NCBI RefSeq assembly: GCF_008710745.1
Contig: NZ_VYSA01000001.1
Location: 434,001 to 498,000, forward strand
Reading direction: 5' to 3'
Origin: Microbacterium rhizomatis
GTDB taxonomy: Bacteria > Actinomycetota > Actinomycetes > Actinomycetales > Microbacteriaceae
DNA length: 64,000 nt
Shown here: positions 1 to 10,000 of the stretch, in pieces
Numbering within the stretch: position 1 is the first letter of the stretch
Layout of the letters: every line of letters begins with the position of its first letter
Translations under genes and position numbers: made by a program
The notes under the pieces: generated by a model
What the model was told of the DNA's origin: nothing
Database searches by the model: none
The model's input: the letters and a program-made list of their open reading frames with translations, nothing else

Positions 1-1
1 T

Positions 2-106
2 GCGGTCCGGGAGGCTGCTGACGCCGCCGCCGCCCTGCTCTTCGGTGCGTTCCCGATCGACTTCCCGCTCGACGTCCGTATCGCTGACACCGCCGACAAG
101 TCCTGA
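2..106 (+). CDS. C-terminal tail of a DNA polymerase A family protein (partial)
   Basis: Only the last 34 codons lie in the window; the reading frame is open from base 2 and stops with TGA at 104-106. The tail contains an LLFG motif followed by a FPL motif, which resembles the end of actinobacterial bifunctional 3'-5' exonuclease/DNA polymerase proteins (LLFG, then PV.FPL). The match is short, so the family call is tentative. The family enzyme would act in DNA synthesis or repair in the cytoplasm. The actinobacterial codon pattern supports real coding sequence. Confidence 0.5.
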   Translation, partial: AVREAADAAAALLFGAFPIDFPLDVRIADTADKS

Positions 107-153
107 GACTCCGTCAGCGTCAATGGCCGCTTCGCCGAGCCACCCGCTTCCCG

Positions 154-214
154 CCGAACCACCCCCTGTCTCCTGCGATCACAGGGGCGGCTCTGCACTG
201 AGGGGGTGGTTCGG
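154..214. terminator. Long inverted repeat with alternative pairing
   Basis: A perfect 13-nt inverted repeat (154-166 with 202-214) encloses a 35-nt loop. The CCCCTGT at 163-169 can instead pair with ACAGGGG at 181-187, so two hairpins compete for the same 5' arm. It lies between the end of the polymerase-like gene and the converging LPXTG gene. Termination in one or both directions is the simplest reading; there is no U-tract. Confidence 0.45.
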
Positions 215-281
215 TGTGGGGGGATGGCGCACGCCGAGCGCCGGGGGCGGCCCGATCCGGCTCACCCCCGTGCGAACGAAC

Positions 282-923
282 TCAGGCCCGTGAGCGCCGT
301 CGAGCCAGCAGCACGACCAGTCCGACGACGACGATCGCGCCGCCTGCCACACCCAGCGGCAGCACCATGGAGCTCATCCCGGTGGCCGGGAGCGATCCGG
401 ACGTCACCGCGGCGACGCCGGCCGGGTCGGTCAGGCACTGGGGCGTCGAGGGCGGATACGAGAGCGCCACGGTCAGCTGCGGGTTGACCCGGATCTCGGC
501 CGTGATGCTCCCGCGCGTCCACGCGAAGTTGCCCGATGTCTTGACCCACTGGCCGTTCTCGAACGCCCATCCCGGCCAGCCGTTTCCGCGTCCGTCTGCG
601 CCGACCGACGCACCGGGCCACAGGACCCGACCCTCGAGGTGGTTGTTCTGCAGCTCGCCCAGCGGGATCTCGGTGCTGTTGGTGCCGTCCGTCATGAAGA
701 GCACGGCCGTGTGACCTGTCGACACGTTGGATGGATCCGTCAGCGTGACCGAGTAGTCGATCCACGGAGTGTCCGCCTCGCACTCGGCCATCGCGGTCGA
801 CCCCGAGAGGCTCGCGGTGGTCGGTGGCGTCGGCGGATAGTCGTCATCGGCTGCGTAGGCAACCGACGGCACGGCCAGTACGGCCAGAAGTGAAATCCCC
901 AGAATTGAAACGAATTTACGCAT
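282..923 (-). CDS. LPXTG-anchored secreted surface protein
   Basis: A 213-residue protein of unknown function, built as a sortase substrate. An N-terminal signal peptide (residues 1-24, basic MRK start, hydrophobic core, AYA cleavage site) precedes an acidic, threonine-rich ectodomain with two cysteines. LPATG at about 178-182 is followed by a hydrophobic segment and a terminal RRRSRA. The motif order means export and covalent linkage to peptidoglycan by a housekeeping sortase. The ATG at 921-923 is chosen because GGAGG lies upstream and the signal peptide begins exactly there; the frame stays open further upstream but would run into the rnpB region. No sortase gene is nearby. Confidence 0.85.
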   Translation of the reverse strand: MRKFVSILGISLLAVLAVPSVAYAADDDYPPTPPTTASLSGSTAMAECEADTPWIDYSVTLTDPSNVSTGHTAVLFMTDGTNSTEIPLGELQNNHLEGRVLWPGASVGADGRGNGWPGWAFENGQWVKTSGNFAWTRGSITAEIRVNPQLTVALSYPPSTPQCLTDPAGVAAVTSGSLPATGMSSMVLPLGVAGGAIVVVGLVVLLARRRSRA

Positions 924-1039
924 GATGATTACTGCCTCCCCAGGCATGCCGCTGTCTCCCCAGAAGACAGATCGGCAACCCCAGGCTAGCCCATCAGCGC
1001 GAAATCGCGCCTGGGAATCGCCAGCACGGGTCGCGAGGA

Positions 1040-1045
1040 TAGACT
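1040..1045 (+). promoter_or_regulatory. -10 box of rnpB
   Basis: TAGACT ends 7 nt before the first base of the RNase P P1 helix at 1053, the spacing expected between a -10 element and the start of transcription. No convincing -35 was recognised. Confidence 0.6.
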
Positions 1046-1052
1046 CGGCGAC

Positions 1053-1438
1053 GCGAATGGGTCGGCTGGACGGTCGCGTCGCTGCGGTTCGCCGCAGCGC
1101 CGAGGAACGTCCGGGCTCCGCAGGGCAGGGCGGTGGGTAACACCCACCCGGAGTGATCCGCGAGACAGTGCCACAGAAAACAGACCGCCGGGGAACCTCG
1201 CATGTCGAGGGACCGCGGTAAGGGTGAAACGGCGGTGTAAGAGACCACCGGGGTCGTGGTGACACGACCCGCAAGGTAAACCTCGCCCGGAGCAAGGCCA
1301 GACAGAGGATGTTGACGCGGCTCGCCGAGTCCTCGGGTAGGCCGCTGGAGCGGCACGGCAACGTGTCGCCGAGAGAGATGACCGTCCACGGGGCTCACGC
1401 CCCCGGACAGAACCCGGCGTACAGGCCGGCCCATTCGC
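1053..1438 (+). ncRNA. rnpB: RNase P RNA, bacterial class A
   Basis: Catalytic RNA of RNase P, which removes the 5' leader from pre-tRNAs. The ends form the P1 helix: GCGAATGGG at 1053 pairs with the CCCATTCGC ending at 1438. Inside are the family's conserved blocks, including GAGGAACGTCCGGGCTCC near 1100, ACAGAAAACAGACCGCC near 1175, GGTAAGGGTGAAACGGCGG near 1215 and AGAGAGATGACCGTCC near 1372. The length of about 386 nt fits actinobacterial type A RNAs. The gene accounts for most of the non-coding stretch 924-1442; it converges with ppgK, and only a few bases separate the two. Confidence 0.93.
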
Positions 1439-1442
1439 CCTC

Positions 1443-2264
1443 TCAGCCGGCGGCGCTGTCCGGCTCCGCCTCAAGAGGTGTCTCGGCCTGCGCGAGCTCG
1501 GGAGCATCCGTCACGAGCGCGAGCGCGGCCGCACCGATGATGCCGGCGTTGTTGCGATGGACCGCCGGAACGATGGGCGTACGCAGATCCAGCAGGTGCA
1601 GAAACTGGTCGGCGTGCTTCGAGACTCCGCCGCCGACCACGAAGAGGTCCGGGCTGAACAGGAACTCGATGTACGAGTAGTACCACTGCAGCCGCTCAGC
1701 CCACTGCTCCCAGCTGAGCTCGTCCCGTTCCATCGCCGAGTACGCCGCGAATGCCTCGGCATCCTTGCCGTGCTTGGCGCGCTGCACGTGACCGAGTTCG
1801 GAATTGGGGACGAGCACGCCGTTGTAGAGCAGCGCCGATCCGATACCGGTTCCCAGCGTCGTGAGGATGGTGAGACCCGCCTGACCCTTCGCGGCGCCGT
1901 AGCGCACTTCGGCGATCCCCGCGACATCCGCATCGTTTGCGAAGTGGATGTCGCGGCCCAGCCCATCCTCGAAGAACTTCTCGGCCTCGAACCCGATCCA
2001 CTTCTGCGACACGTTCGCCGCAGAGAGGGTTCGTCCGCTCTTGACGATGGCGGGGAAGGCGACTCCGAGCGGAATGTCGGCGTCGGTCACATCGAGCTTG
2101 CCGAGCACTTCCTTCACGGCCGCGAGCACATCGGGCGGTTCGGCGCCTTCGGGTGTCGAAACCTTGATGCGATCGCTCAGCAGCACCCCCTTCTCGAGAT
2201 CGACGAGCCCCGCCTTGATTCCTGTACCGCCGATGTCGACGCCGACCGCAGTCTTCGATGCCAT
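1443..2264 (-). CDS. ppgK: Polyphosphate glucokinase (ROK family)
   Basis: Cytoplasmic kinase phosphorylating glucose to glucose-6-phosphate, using polyphosphate and often ATP as donor. The 273-residue protein has the ROK phosphate-binding motif GVDIGGTGIKAGLVD near residue 8, the catalytic region ANDADVAG near 120, TLGTGIGSAL near 146 and ELGH. Length and the AANVSQKW segment fit actinobacterial PpgK rather than general glucokinase. The ATG appears leaderless: a TAGGCT box lies 6 nt upstream. The C-terminal 25 residues are acidic and Ala-rich, as is common in relatives. In Mycobacterium ppgK lies near sigA; here it is next to the glutamine synthetase block. Confidence 0.93.
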   Translation of the reverse strand: MASKTAVGVDIGGTGIKAGLVDLEKGVLLSDRIKVSTPEGAEPPDVLAAVKEVLGKLDVTDADIPLGVAFPAIVKSGRTLSAANVSQKWIGFEAEKFFEDGLGRDIHFANDADVAGIAEVRYGAAKGQAGLTILTTLGTGIGSALLYNGVLVPNSELGHVQRAKHGKDAEAFAAYSAMERDELSWEQWAERLQWYYSYIEFLFSPDLFVVGGGVSKHADQFLHLLDLRTPIVPAVHRNNAGIIGAAALALVTDAPELAQAETPLEAEPDSAAG

Positions 2265-2270
2265 GCGCTC

Positions 2271-2276
2271 AGCCTA
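2271..2276 (-). promoter_or_regulatory. -10 box of leaderless ppgK
   Basis: TAGGCT on the minus strand, 6 nt before the ppgK ATG. The transcript would begin at or next to the start codon. Confidence 0.5.
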
Positions 2277-2349
2277 GCCAGGACGAGCAGGCCGATCGGT
2301 AGGATCGGGACAGCGGATCCTGACGGGTGCGGGCTACGAAGGAGTCATC

Positions 2350-2535
2350 GTGTCGAGCGACAGCGAAAAGTACTGGTACAACCTGACCACGGGCGAGGTG
2401 GAGAAGGGCTTCGAATCGCCCGCGATCGATCGCGCCGGCCCGTTCGACACCCGGGAAGAGGCCGCCGCGGCGCCCCAGCTCCTGCGTGAGCGCTCTCGGG
2501 CATGGGCCGAGGAAGAAGCCCGCGAAGACGGCTGA
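2350..2535 (+). CDS. Small SPOR-like protein
   Basis: A 61-residue soluble protein starting at GTG, with AAGGAG eight bases upstream. The sequence begins with a SEKYWYNLTTGEVE segment and then has DRAGPFDTREEAAAA, a pattern seen in short actinobacterial proteins annotated as SPOR-domain-like. Function is unknown. The C-terminus is highly charged, rich in Arg and Glu. It lies just upstream of glnA2 on the same strand, but glnA2 probably has its own promoter (TAGGCT near 2572), so co-function is not implied. Confidence 0.7.
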   Translation: MSSDSEKYWYNLTTGEVEKGFESPAIDRAGPFDTREEAAAAPQLLRERSRAWAEEEAREDG

Positions 2536-2612
2536 CCGTCGTCCCCGTCGGACTGCGGCGACGCCGACCAGTAGGCTGAATTCCGGCGATGCCGGCCACC
2601 CGAGAGGATGCG

Positions 2613-3950
2613 ATGGACAAGCAGCGTGACTTCGTTCTGCGGACGATCGAGGAGCGGGGCGTCAAGTTCGTCCGGCTGTGGTTCACAGACGTGGTGGGGA
2701 CGCTGAAGTCCGTCGCGATCGCGCCGGCGGAGGTCGAGGGCGCCTTCACCGAGGGGCTCGGATTCGACGGCTCCGCGATCGAAGGGCTCACGCGTTCGTA
2801 CGAGTCCGATCTGCTGGCGCATCCCGATCCGACGACGTTCCAGATCCTTCCGTGGCGGGGCGAGATCGATCCGACCGCACGCATGTTCTGCGACATCTCC
2901 ACACCCGACGGCCAGCCCGCAGTCGCCGACCCCCGCCACGTGCTGAAGCGCACCCTCGCGAAGGCTGCCGACGCGGGGTTCACGTTCTACACGCACCCCG
3001 AGATCGAGTTCTACCTGCTGAAGTCGTCGGCATACGGTGCGGACGGCCCTGAGCCGGTCGATTCGGCCGGGTACTTCGACAACGTTCCGGGTGGCACGGC
3101 GCACGACTTCCGTCGCCGGTCGGTGCGGATGCTGGAAGACCTGGGCATCTCTGTCGAGTACAGCCACCACGAGGGCGGTCCCGGTCAGAACGAGATCGAC
3201 CTGCGGTACGCCGACGCCCTGGCCACGGCCGACAACATCATGACGTTCCGCACCGTGATCAAAGAGGTCGCGATCGAGCAGGGCGTCTACGCGACGTTCA
3301 TGCCGAAACCGCTGAGCGGCAAGCCCGGCAGCGGAATGCACACCCACATGTCGCTGTTCGAGGGCGATGTGAACGCGTTCTACGAGGAGGGCGCGCAGTA
3401 CCAGCTGTCCACCGTCGGGCGTCACTTCATCGCGGGCCTCCTCCGCCACGCGAACGAGATCGCCGCCGTCACGAATCAGTTCGTGAATTCTTACAAGCGA
3501 CTGTGGGGTGGTGACGAGGCCCCGAGCTTCATCTGCTGGGGCCACAACAACCGCTCCGCCCTGGTGCGGGTTCCGCTGTACAAGCCGAACAAGGGACAGT
3601 CGTCGCGAGTCGAGTACCGGGCGCTCGACTCGGCGGCCAACCCTTACCTCGCGTACGCGCTCATGCTCGCGGCAGGCCTCAAGGGCATCGAGGAGGGCTA
3701 CGAGCTTCCTGCCGAGGCGGAAGACAACGTGTGGTCGCTCACCGATGCCGAGCGCCGCGCGCTGGGCTACGCGCCACTGCCTGCGAGTCTCGATCACGCG
3801 CTCGAGTACATGCAGGAGTCCGAGCTGGTCGCCGAGACGCTGGGCGAACAGGTCTTCAACTACGTGCTGCTGAACAAGCGCAAGGAGTGGCAGGAGTATC
3901 GCTCCCAGGTCACGCCCTTCGAGCTGAAGAGCAACCTCGAGATGCTCTGA
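2613..3950 (+). CDS. glnA2: Glutamine synthetase, GlnA2-type
   Basis: Type I glutamine synthetase fold of 445 residues. Visible motifs are GFDGSAIEGLTR near residue 50, the metal-binding EIEFYLL segment, a glutamate-binding HHEGGPGQNEID, the ATP-contacting NSYKRLWGGDEAP, and NRSALVRVP. The Tyr adenylylation motif seen in GlnA1 (LYELPPEE) is not conserved; the corresponding region reads EGYELPAEAEDN. This is typical of the GlnA2 paralogue of Mycobacterium (Rv2222c), which is likewise followed by glnE. Whether it makes glutamine or acts on another amine cannot be told from sequence. ATG at 2613 is preferred over 2589 because GAGAGGA sits just upstream of it. Confidence 0.85.
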   Translation: MDKQRDFVLRTIEERGVKFVRLWFTDVVGTLKSVAIAPAEVEGAFTEGLGFDGSAIEGLTRSYESDLLAHPDPTTFQILPWRGEIDPTARMFCDISTPDGQPAVADPRHVLKRTLAKAADAGFTFYTHPEIEFYLLKSSAYGADGPEPVDSAGYFDNVPGGTAHDFRRRSVRMLEDLGISVEYSHHEGGPGQNEIDLRYADALATADNIMTFRTVIKEVAIEQGVYATFMPKPLSGKPGSGMHTHMSLFEGDVNAFYEEGAQYQLSTVGRHFIAGLLRHANEIAAVTNQFVNSYKRLWGGDEAPSFICWGHNNRSALVRVPLYKPNKGQSSRVEYRALDSAANPYLAYALMLAAGLKGIEEGYELPAEAEDNVWSLTDAERRALGYAPLPASLDHALEYMQESELVAETLGEQVFNYVLLNKRKEWQEYRSQVTPFELKSNLEML

Positions 3951-3964
3951 CCCCGCTTCGCCCC

Positions 3965-6958
3965 ATGTCCTCCGGCGATCGGTCATCGGCACTCACCGAG
4001 CTCGCCAGGCTCGGCTTCAGCGATCTGGGAACGGTCGACGCCCTGCTCGACGAACTCGAGGCGGCGATCGACGTTCCCCGCCATGACCTGATCGCGGCGG
4101 CAGGAGGCGCGGCTGACCCGGATGCCGCCTTGGCCGGCATGGTCCGAGTCGCGCGCCGATCGGCCGCGCCGGTGCGAGATGTCCTCGGCACCGAACGAGG
4201 CTCGCGAGTCGTGTGGGCGCTGCTCGGAGCATCCGATGGGTTCGCGGATTTCTACCTCCGGCATCCCGACGAACTGCTCCACCTGCGCGATGCCGGCGAG
4301 AGGTTGCCCACTCCCGAAGAGCTCACTTCGGAGCTCCTCGGGGCCGTCGGCGCGGTGGAGGGCTTCGCGTCGGGCGGGACCGAGGCGGAATGGGTCGCGC
4401 TCCGCGTGCGCTACCGGCGACTTCTCGCCGCGATCGCGGGCTACGACCTGCTGCACGCCGACCCCGTCGGCGCGGTGAAGGATGTCGCTGCGCGACTGGC
4501 GGATGCTGCGGGCGCGGCGCTGGAGGCATCGCTCGCGGTCGCACGGACGAGGATCTCGACCGGAGGGGCAGTCGGTGGGTTGTTCCCACGTGAGCAGGTC
4601 GCGGCCACGCGACTGGCGATCATCGGCATGGGCAAGTCGGGTGCGCGCGAGCTGAACTACGTGAGCGACGTAGATGTGATCTTCGTCGGGGGAGCCGACG
4701 AAGACACGATCGATGACAGCCGCGCGATCGACATCGCCACTCGGCTGGCGGTGCAGACGATGCGGGGGATCTCGAGCGTCGAGATCGAGCCGCCGCTGTG
4801 GGAGGTGGATGCCAACCTCCGCCCCGAGGGCAAGCAGGGCGCCCTGGTGCGCACGCTCGACTCGCATCTGTCGTACTACGACCGGTGGGCGAAGAGCTGG
4901 GAGTTCCAGGCGCTGCTGAAGGCGCGGCCGCTCGCGGGCGATCCCGAGCTCGGTGAGCAGTACGTCTCAGCGGTGCAGCCGAAGATCTGGACGAGCGCTG
5001 CCCGCGAGAACTTCGTCGACAGCGTGCAGCGCATGCGCGAACGCGTCACCGAGCACATTCCGCCCGATGAGGTCGCCTACCAGCTCAAGCTCGGTCCCGG
5101 CGGCATCCGTGACATCGAGTTCACCGTCCAGCTCCTGCAGCTCGTGCACGGGCTCACCGACGATCGGATCCGGCAGCGGGGCACGCTCGACGCGATCGAG
5201 GTGCTCGTCGCGGGCGGCTACATCGGGCGCCCGGAAGCGGGGGTGTTCGCCCACGACTACCGGGCATTGCGGGTGCTCGAGCACCGCATGCAGCTGCGCG
5301 CGCTGCGCCGCACCCACCTGATGCCCGCGACACCCGAGGGACTCCGCATCCTCGCACGTGCGAGCGGGCTCGCCGACGGCGGACAGAAGCTGTGGGAGCT
5401 GTGGGAGGCGATCAAGCGCGAAGTGCGCGACATCCATGTCCGCCTCTTCTACCGGCCGCTCCTGAGTGCGGTGGCATCCCTCCCCGAGGAGGGGCGCTCG
5501 CTGTCCACCGAGCAGGCGCACGATCGACTGGCCGCGATCGGGTTCCGCAATCCCGCGGGCGCACTGCGGCACATCGGCGCCCTCACCTCGGGGCTCTCAC
5601 GCAAAGCGACGATTCAGCGCCACCTCATGCCGGTCATGATCCAATGGTTCGCCGAGGGCGCCGACCCCGACTACGGGCTTCTCGCCTTCCGCCGCATCAG
5701 CGAGCGCCTGGGCGATTCGCCGTGGTTCCTGCGGATGCTCCGCGATTCGTCCGCTGCGGCCCAGAGCCTGACGCGGGTGCTCGCCGGGTCGCGCTTCATC
5801 GGCGAGCTGATGGAGTGGATCCCGGAGGCATCGGCGTGGCTCGATGACGAGGAGCAGCTGCATCCGCGGCGGGGGGTACTGCTGCAGGATGAAGCGCGAG
5901 CGATCCAGCAGCGGCACTCGGGTGTCGAGGACGCTGTGCGCGCCGTGCGCTCGATCCGCCGGCGGGAGATTCTCCGCACCGCGATGGGGGGACTCCTCGA
6001 CGTGCAGAGCATCGAGGAGGTCGCCGGATCCCTCACCACGATCACCGAGGTCTCGATCCAGGCGACACTAAGGGCGGTGCGGCGCGAACTCGTTCCTCCG
6101 GACGCGGGAGACTTCGACTTCGCGATCATCGCGATGGGTCGGTTCGGTGGGCGAGAACTGGGATTCGGGTCGGATGCCGACATCCTGTACGTATATCGAG
6201 CGCCCGATATGGATCCAGATCGCGGGCAGAGGCTCGCGCTGGATATCGTGGCCGAACTGCGGCGCCGCTCGGAGGACTTCCGACTGCCCCTCGACCTCGA
6301 CGCGGATCTTCGGCCGGAGGGCAGGAACGGGCCGCTCGCGCGATCCCTCGAGGCTTATGCCGAGTACTACCGGCGCTGGAGTATGTCGTGGGAAGCTCAG
6401 GCGCTGCTTCGCGCGCGGGGCTTCGCGGGGAGCGTCAACCTGATCAGAGATTTCACCGCATTGGCCGACGCGGTGCGGTACCCGGCGACTGTCGATCCGC
6501 ACGGGATCCGCGAGATCAAGCGCATCAAGGCTCGGGTCGAGAACGAACGGCTGCCGCAGGGAATCGATCGTGCGCGCCATCTGAAGCTCGGGCCGGGCAC
6601 ACTCAGCGATGTGGAATGGCTCGTGCAGCTGCTCCAGCTCGAGCATGGTGCGCGCATCCCCGGCTTGCGGACCACCTCGACGATGGGCGCACTGCATGCG
6701 GCTGAGGCCGCCGGGCTCCTCTCGCCGGTCGCGGCAGAGCGGCTGGGGGAGGCGTGGCGGCTCGCGAGCAGGCTCCGCTCCGCGAACACCCTCTGGTCAG
6801 GGCAGACCAGCGACGTGCTCCCCACCGACAGGCAGCAGCTCGACGGGATCGCCCGCATCCTGGGCTACCCACCGCGCTCGGCCTCGGAGATCGAGGAGCG
6901 GTACTTCGCAACCACGCGGCGAGCTCGGCGCATCTTCGAGAAGCTCTTCTACGGCTGA
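3965..6958 (+). CDS. glnE: Bifunctional glutamine synthetase adenylyltransferase/deadenylase
   Basis: Adds or removes AMP on the adenylylation tyrosine of glutamine synthetase in response to nitrogen status. The protein has 997 residues, normal for actinobacteria, with two nucleotidyltransferase halves: GMGKSGARELNYVSDVD at about residue 221 and AMGRFGGRELGFGSDAD at about 723. Each carries the Gly and Asp-x-Asp residues of this fold and is followed by a GlnD-type helical domain (LKLGPGGIRDIEFTVQLLQL and LKLGPGTLSDVEWLVQLLQL). The start at 3965 lies 14 nt after glnA2, suggesting co-transcription. The likely target is GlnA1, encoded convergently beyond the RHS gene. Confidence 0.93.
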   Translation: MSSGDRSSALTELARLGFSDLGTVDALLDELEAAIDVPRHDLIAAAGGAADPDAALAGMVRVARRSAAPVRDVLGTERGSRVVWALLGASDGFADFYLRHPDELLHLRDAGERLPTPEELTSELLGAVGAVEGFASGGTEAEWVALRVRYRRLLAAIAGYDLLHADPVGAVKDVAARLADAAGAALEASLAVARTRISTGGAVGGLFPREQVAATRLAIIGMGKSGARELNYVSDVDVIFVGGADEDTIDDSRAIDIATRLAVQTMRGISSVEIEPPLWEVDANLRPEGKQGALVRTLDSHLSYYDRWAKSWEFQALLKARPLAGDPELGEQYVSAVQPKIWTSAARENFVDSVQRMRERVTEHIPPDEVAYQLKLGPGGIRDIEFTVQLLQLVHGLTDDRIRQRGTLDAIEVLVAGGYIGRPEAGVFAHDYRALRVLEHRMQLRALRRTHLMPATPEGLRILARASGLADGGQKLWELWEAIKREVRDIHVRLFYRPLLSAVASLPEEGRSLSTEQAHDRLAAIGFRNPAGALRHIGALTSGLSRKATIQRHLMPVMIQWFAEGADPDYGLLAFRRISERLGDSPWFLRMLRDSSAAAQSLTRVLAGSRFIGELMEWIPEASAWLDDEEQLHPRRGVLLQDEARAIQQRHSGVEDAVRAVRSIRRREILRTAMGGLLDVQSIEEVAGSLTTITEVSIQATLRAVRRELVPPDAGDFDFAIIAMGRFGGRELGFGSDADILYVYRAPDMDPDRGQRLALDIVAELRRRSEDFRLPLDLDADLRPEGRNGPLARSLEAYAEYYRRWSMSWEAQALLRARGFAGSVNLIRDFTALADAVRYPATVDPHGIREIKRIKARVENERLPQGIDRARHLKLGPGTLSDVEWLVQLLQLEHGARIPGLRTTSTMGALHAAEAAGLLSPVAAERLGEAWRLASRLRSANTLWSGQTSDVLPTDRQQLDGIARILGYPPRSASEIEERYFATTRRARRIFEKLFYG

Positions 6959-7007
6959 GCGTCGGGCACTTCGTGCCGCGGCGAAGAGCGGCGAACGGAC
7001 ATGTCGA

Positions 7008-7038
7008 TTGAGTGATACGCAATATACCGATGTACTAT
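7008..7038 (+). promoter_or_regulatory. Possible promoter of the RHS gene
   Basis: TTGAGT at 7008-7013 and TACTAT at 7033-7038 lie in a short AT-rich island between glnE and the RHS gene. The 19-nt spacer is long, so this is a weak candidate. Confidence 0.3.
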
Positions 7039-7069
7039 TGCGCAGAACCTATCGTCTGGAGAGCTTGCT

Positions 7070-10000
7070 GTGGTGTCTGTCTTTGGTGTGCGTCGTGGTG
7101 CGAACGTGTGTGGCGTGGGCGTTGCTGTCGTGTTGGTGTCCTGTCTGGTGTTGGGGTCGGATGTGGTGTCGGCGCGTGCGGCTGACGGGGAGGGGCGTGG
7201 TTCGGTGTCGCCGGTGGTGGGTGGGTTTGGTTTGGGTGATGGGGTGGAGGGTTTGATCGATGAGCGGGTGGGGTCGCTCTCGTTGGATGTGCCGATCAAG
7301 GGTTTGGGGTTGCGGTGGGATTCCCGGTCGGTGGGGGTCGATCAGGTGGGGTTTGGTTCGGGTTGGGTGGTGTCGGGGTTGGGGCGTGTGGGGGTGACCG
7401 GTGGGGTGAAGGTGTTCCCGGCGTCGGGTGGGGTGTATGACGCGGATGCGAGTGTGCCGTCGGGTATGGCGGGGTATGTGTTGGGTGATGTGGTGTTTTC
7501 GCAGATCGTGGGGGTGTTGCCGGGTCGGGTGGATGGGTCGGTGGGGGATCGGGAGTACGGGTTCGTGTTGTCGCAGACCGGGGGGACGACGACGTATTTC
7601 AGTGCGGTGGGTGATCCGGTGGCGCAGGTGGATGTGTTCGGGAACCGTACGGATTGGACGTGGGCGCGGGATGGGTCGCGTCGGCTTGAGCGGGTCATCG
7701 ACCAGGTGGGTGTGGTGACGGGTTTGGATTGGTCTGACCCTGCCGTGGTGCGGGTGACTCGTGGTGTGGGTGGGGTGTCTGTGGTGGCGGGTGTGGTGGA
7801 GTTGGATGGGGGGCTGGTGACTGGGGTGGTTGACGCGGTCGGTGGCCGGACTGCTGTGGGGTATCACCCGTCCGGGTTGATTTCACGGATCGCGGGGGTC
7901 TCGGGTGCGGTCACGGAGGTGGCGTGGCAGACCCTCGCTGATGGGTCCTCAGCGGTGGATCGGGTGCGGGTCGTTGATGGGCTGACGGGGGCGGAGTTGT
8001 CGGCGCGGGAGTGGGATGCGGTGTCGGGGGTCGCGTCGGGGTGGCCGGTGTATGCGGGCGAGCGGGACGTGTTCGATTCCGGTGACAGCCGGTTCCGGTA
8101 CCAGACGGTGGTGTCGGATGGGGCGACTCGGGTGGTCTCGGAGTACAACTCCACCCACCTCCTCATCGACCGGTCGGTGGAGGTGACGACTCCGAACGGG
8201 CCGGTGGTGCTGCAGGAGCAGGGGTTCGCCTATCTCGGCACGGAGGGCGACGGGGTGCCGTTGCCGTGGGATCTGCCGGAGCAGTTCAATCGGCCCACCG
8301 AGACCGAGGTCACGTTCCGTGACGCGGCCGGACGGGAACGGTCGACGTCGGAGGAGTATGAGTTCGATACGTTCGGGCGGCCGACATCGCAGATCGCCGT
8401 GGACGGTGCGGTCACCAAGACGGTGTATGACGAGATGGTCCCGGCCGGGGGAGTACTCCCCGTGGGGTTGCCCTTGTCTGAGACGGTCACCACCACGGAT
8501 GGGTTGGTCTCGCAGACCCGGTACGAGCTGAACCCGGAACGCACCGCCCCCGTCGTCGCCGAGACGTTCACTGGGAAGGTCGGGGAAGAGCTGACCCGCA
8601 CCGGCCGGGTCGAGTACACCGTCCAGGCCGACGGGTTCGTGTCCGAAGAACGCGCCTTCGGGCAGGGTGGCGACGGGACCCCCGTGGTGACCACGCATGC
8701 CAAGGATGTCGACCTGGATGCGGGCACGGTGACCGTGCTCGACACGGTCGCAGCCGGCACGCCCCTTGCTGTCACCGGGTCGCAGACATCAGACCTGCTG
8801 TCGGGGCAGCCGGTGGCAGCCACGGACGCGCTCGGCAACACCGGGACGGCCGAGTACGACGCCGCCGGCCGCATCATCGCGCAGACCGACCCGGCAGCCA
8901 ACACAGCCCGCACCGCATACTCGACCGTGCAAGCGGACGGCATCAACGCGACAGTCGTGACCACCCCCGACGGGGTGGCCACCACCACTGAGACCGACGT
9001 GCTCGGCCGGGTCGTGAAGACCACCGACAACCTCAAAGACGGCCACCCCGTCGACGGACACGTACGGGTCGTGGAATCCCGCGCATACCCGAACCCCGGC
9101 ATCGTCGAGATCACCGACGCATGGGGAGCGGTCACGGTCACGAAACAGGACGTCTTCGGCCGCGAGATCGAGACTGTCGCCCCGACCGGGTTGGCGAAGA
9201 TCACCCGCTACGACGACATCGCCCATACGGTCACCACCGCGCTGACCCCGACCGGGGATCTCTCCGACGCCGAACAGACCAGCACGCAGACGATGGATGC
9301 GGCCGGACAGGCCACTCAGACCAGCGGCACCCGCGCCGACCAGAAGCCCGTCCCGACGATCGCCTCGGTGTTCGACGGATTCGGCCGGCAGACCGCCACC
9401 ACCGACGGGACCACGGCAACCCGCACGGATCTCGACGTGTTCGGCAACCCGACCACCACCACGGTCACCCCCCAGAATTCCGGCGGAGCGCCCTTGGTCG
9501 CCGAGCGCCGGTTCGACGCGTTCGGCACGAGCGTGGAGAAGACCCTCACCGAGGGTGACCAGTCCCGCTCCGGCGGTACCCGCACCCTGGACAGTCTCGG
9601 GCAGACGGTGTCCGAAACCGACCAGGATGGTCTGGTATCTACGTTCGAATACACGCCCGATGGGTTCGTCGCCAAGACCACCACGGGATACGGGGCCGTC
9701 ACGGTCAACACGTACGACCCGGTCACCCGGGAGCTGATCGAAACGGTAACCACGTCACCGATCGGTGAGCAGGTGCGAACCGGGTTCGACTATGACCCGG
9801 TCACAGGGAATGTGCTGGCGGTGTTCGACCCGACCAATCGGGCCGGCACACAGATCGCGTACACGTATGACGGATTCGGGAACACGACCGGTAAGTCTTA
9901 CCCCGCCGGGGAGCAGGTTGTCCACACTTACGACGACAGCGGTCGGAAAGCGTCCACGACCGACATCGCGGGGAACAAGACGTCGTACGGGTACGACAAG

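Noticed and set aside
2613-3950. glnA2 as a GlnE target
   Set aside because: The tyrosine adenylylation motif LYxLPPEE of GlnA1 is not conserved in this protein.
2334-3992. 552-codon minus-strand frame antisense to glnA2
   Set aside because: glnA2 on the plus strand is unmistakable; the antisense frame is an effect of high third-position GC.
7049-9753. Long minus-strand reading frames across the RHS gene, with Pro/Thr/His/Arg-rich translations
   Set aside because: They are the antisense shadow of G/T-rich coding sequence; low complexity, no ribosome sites, no family resemblance.
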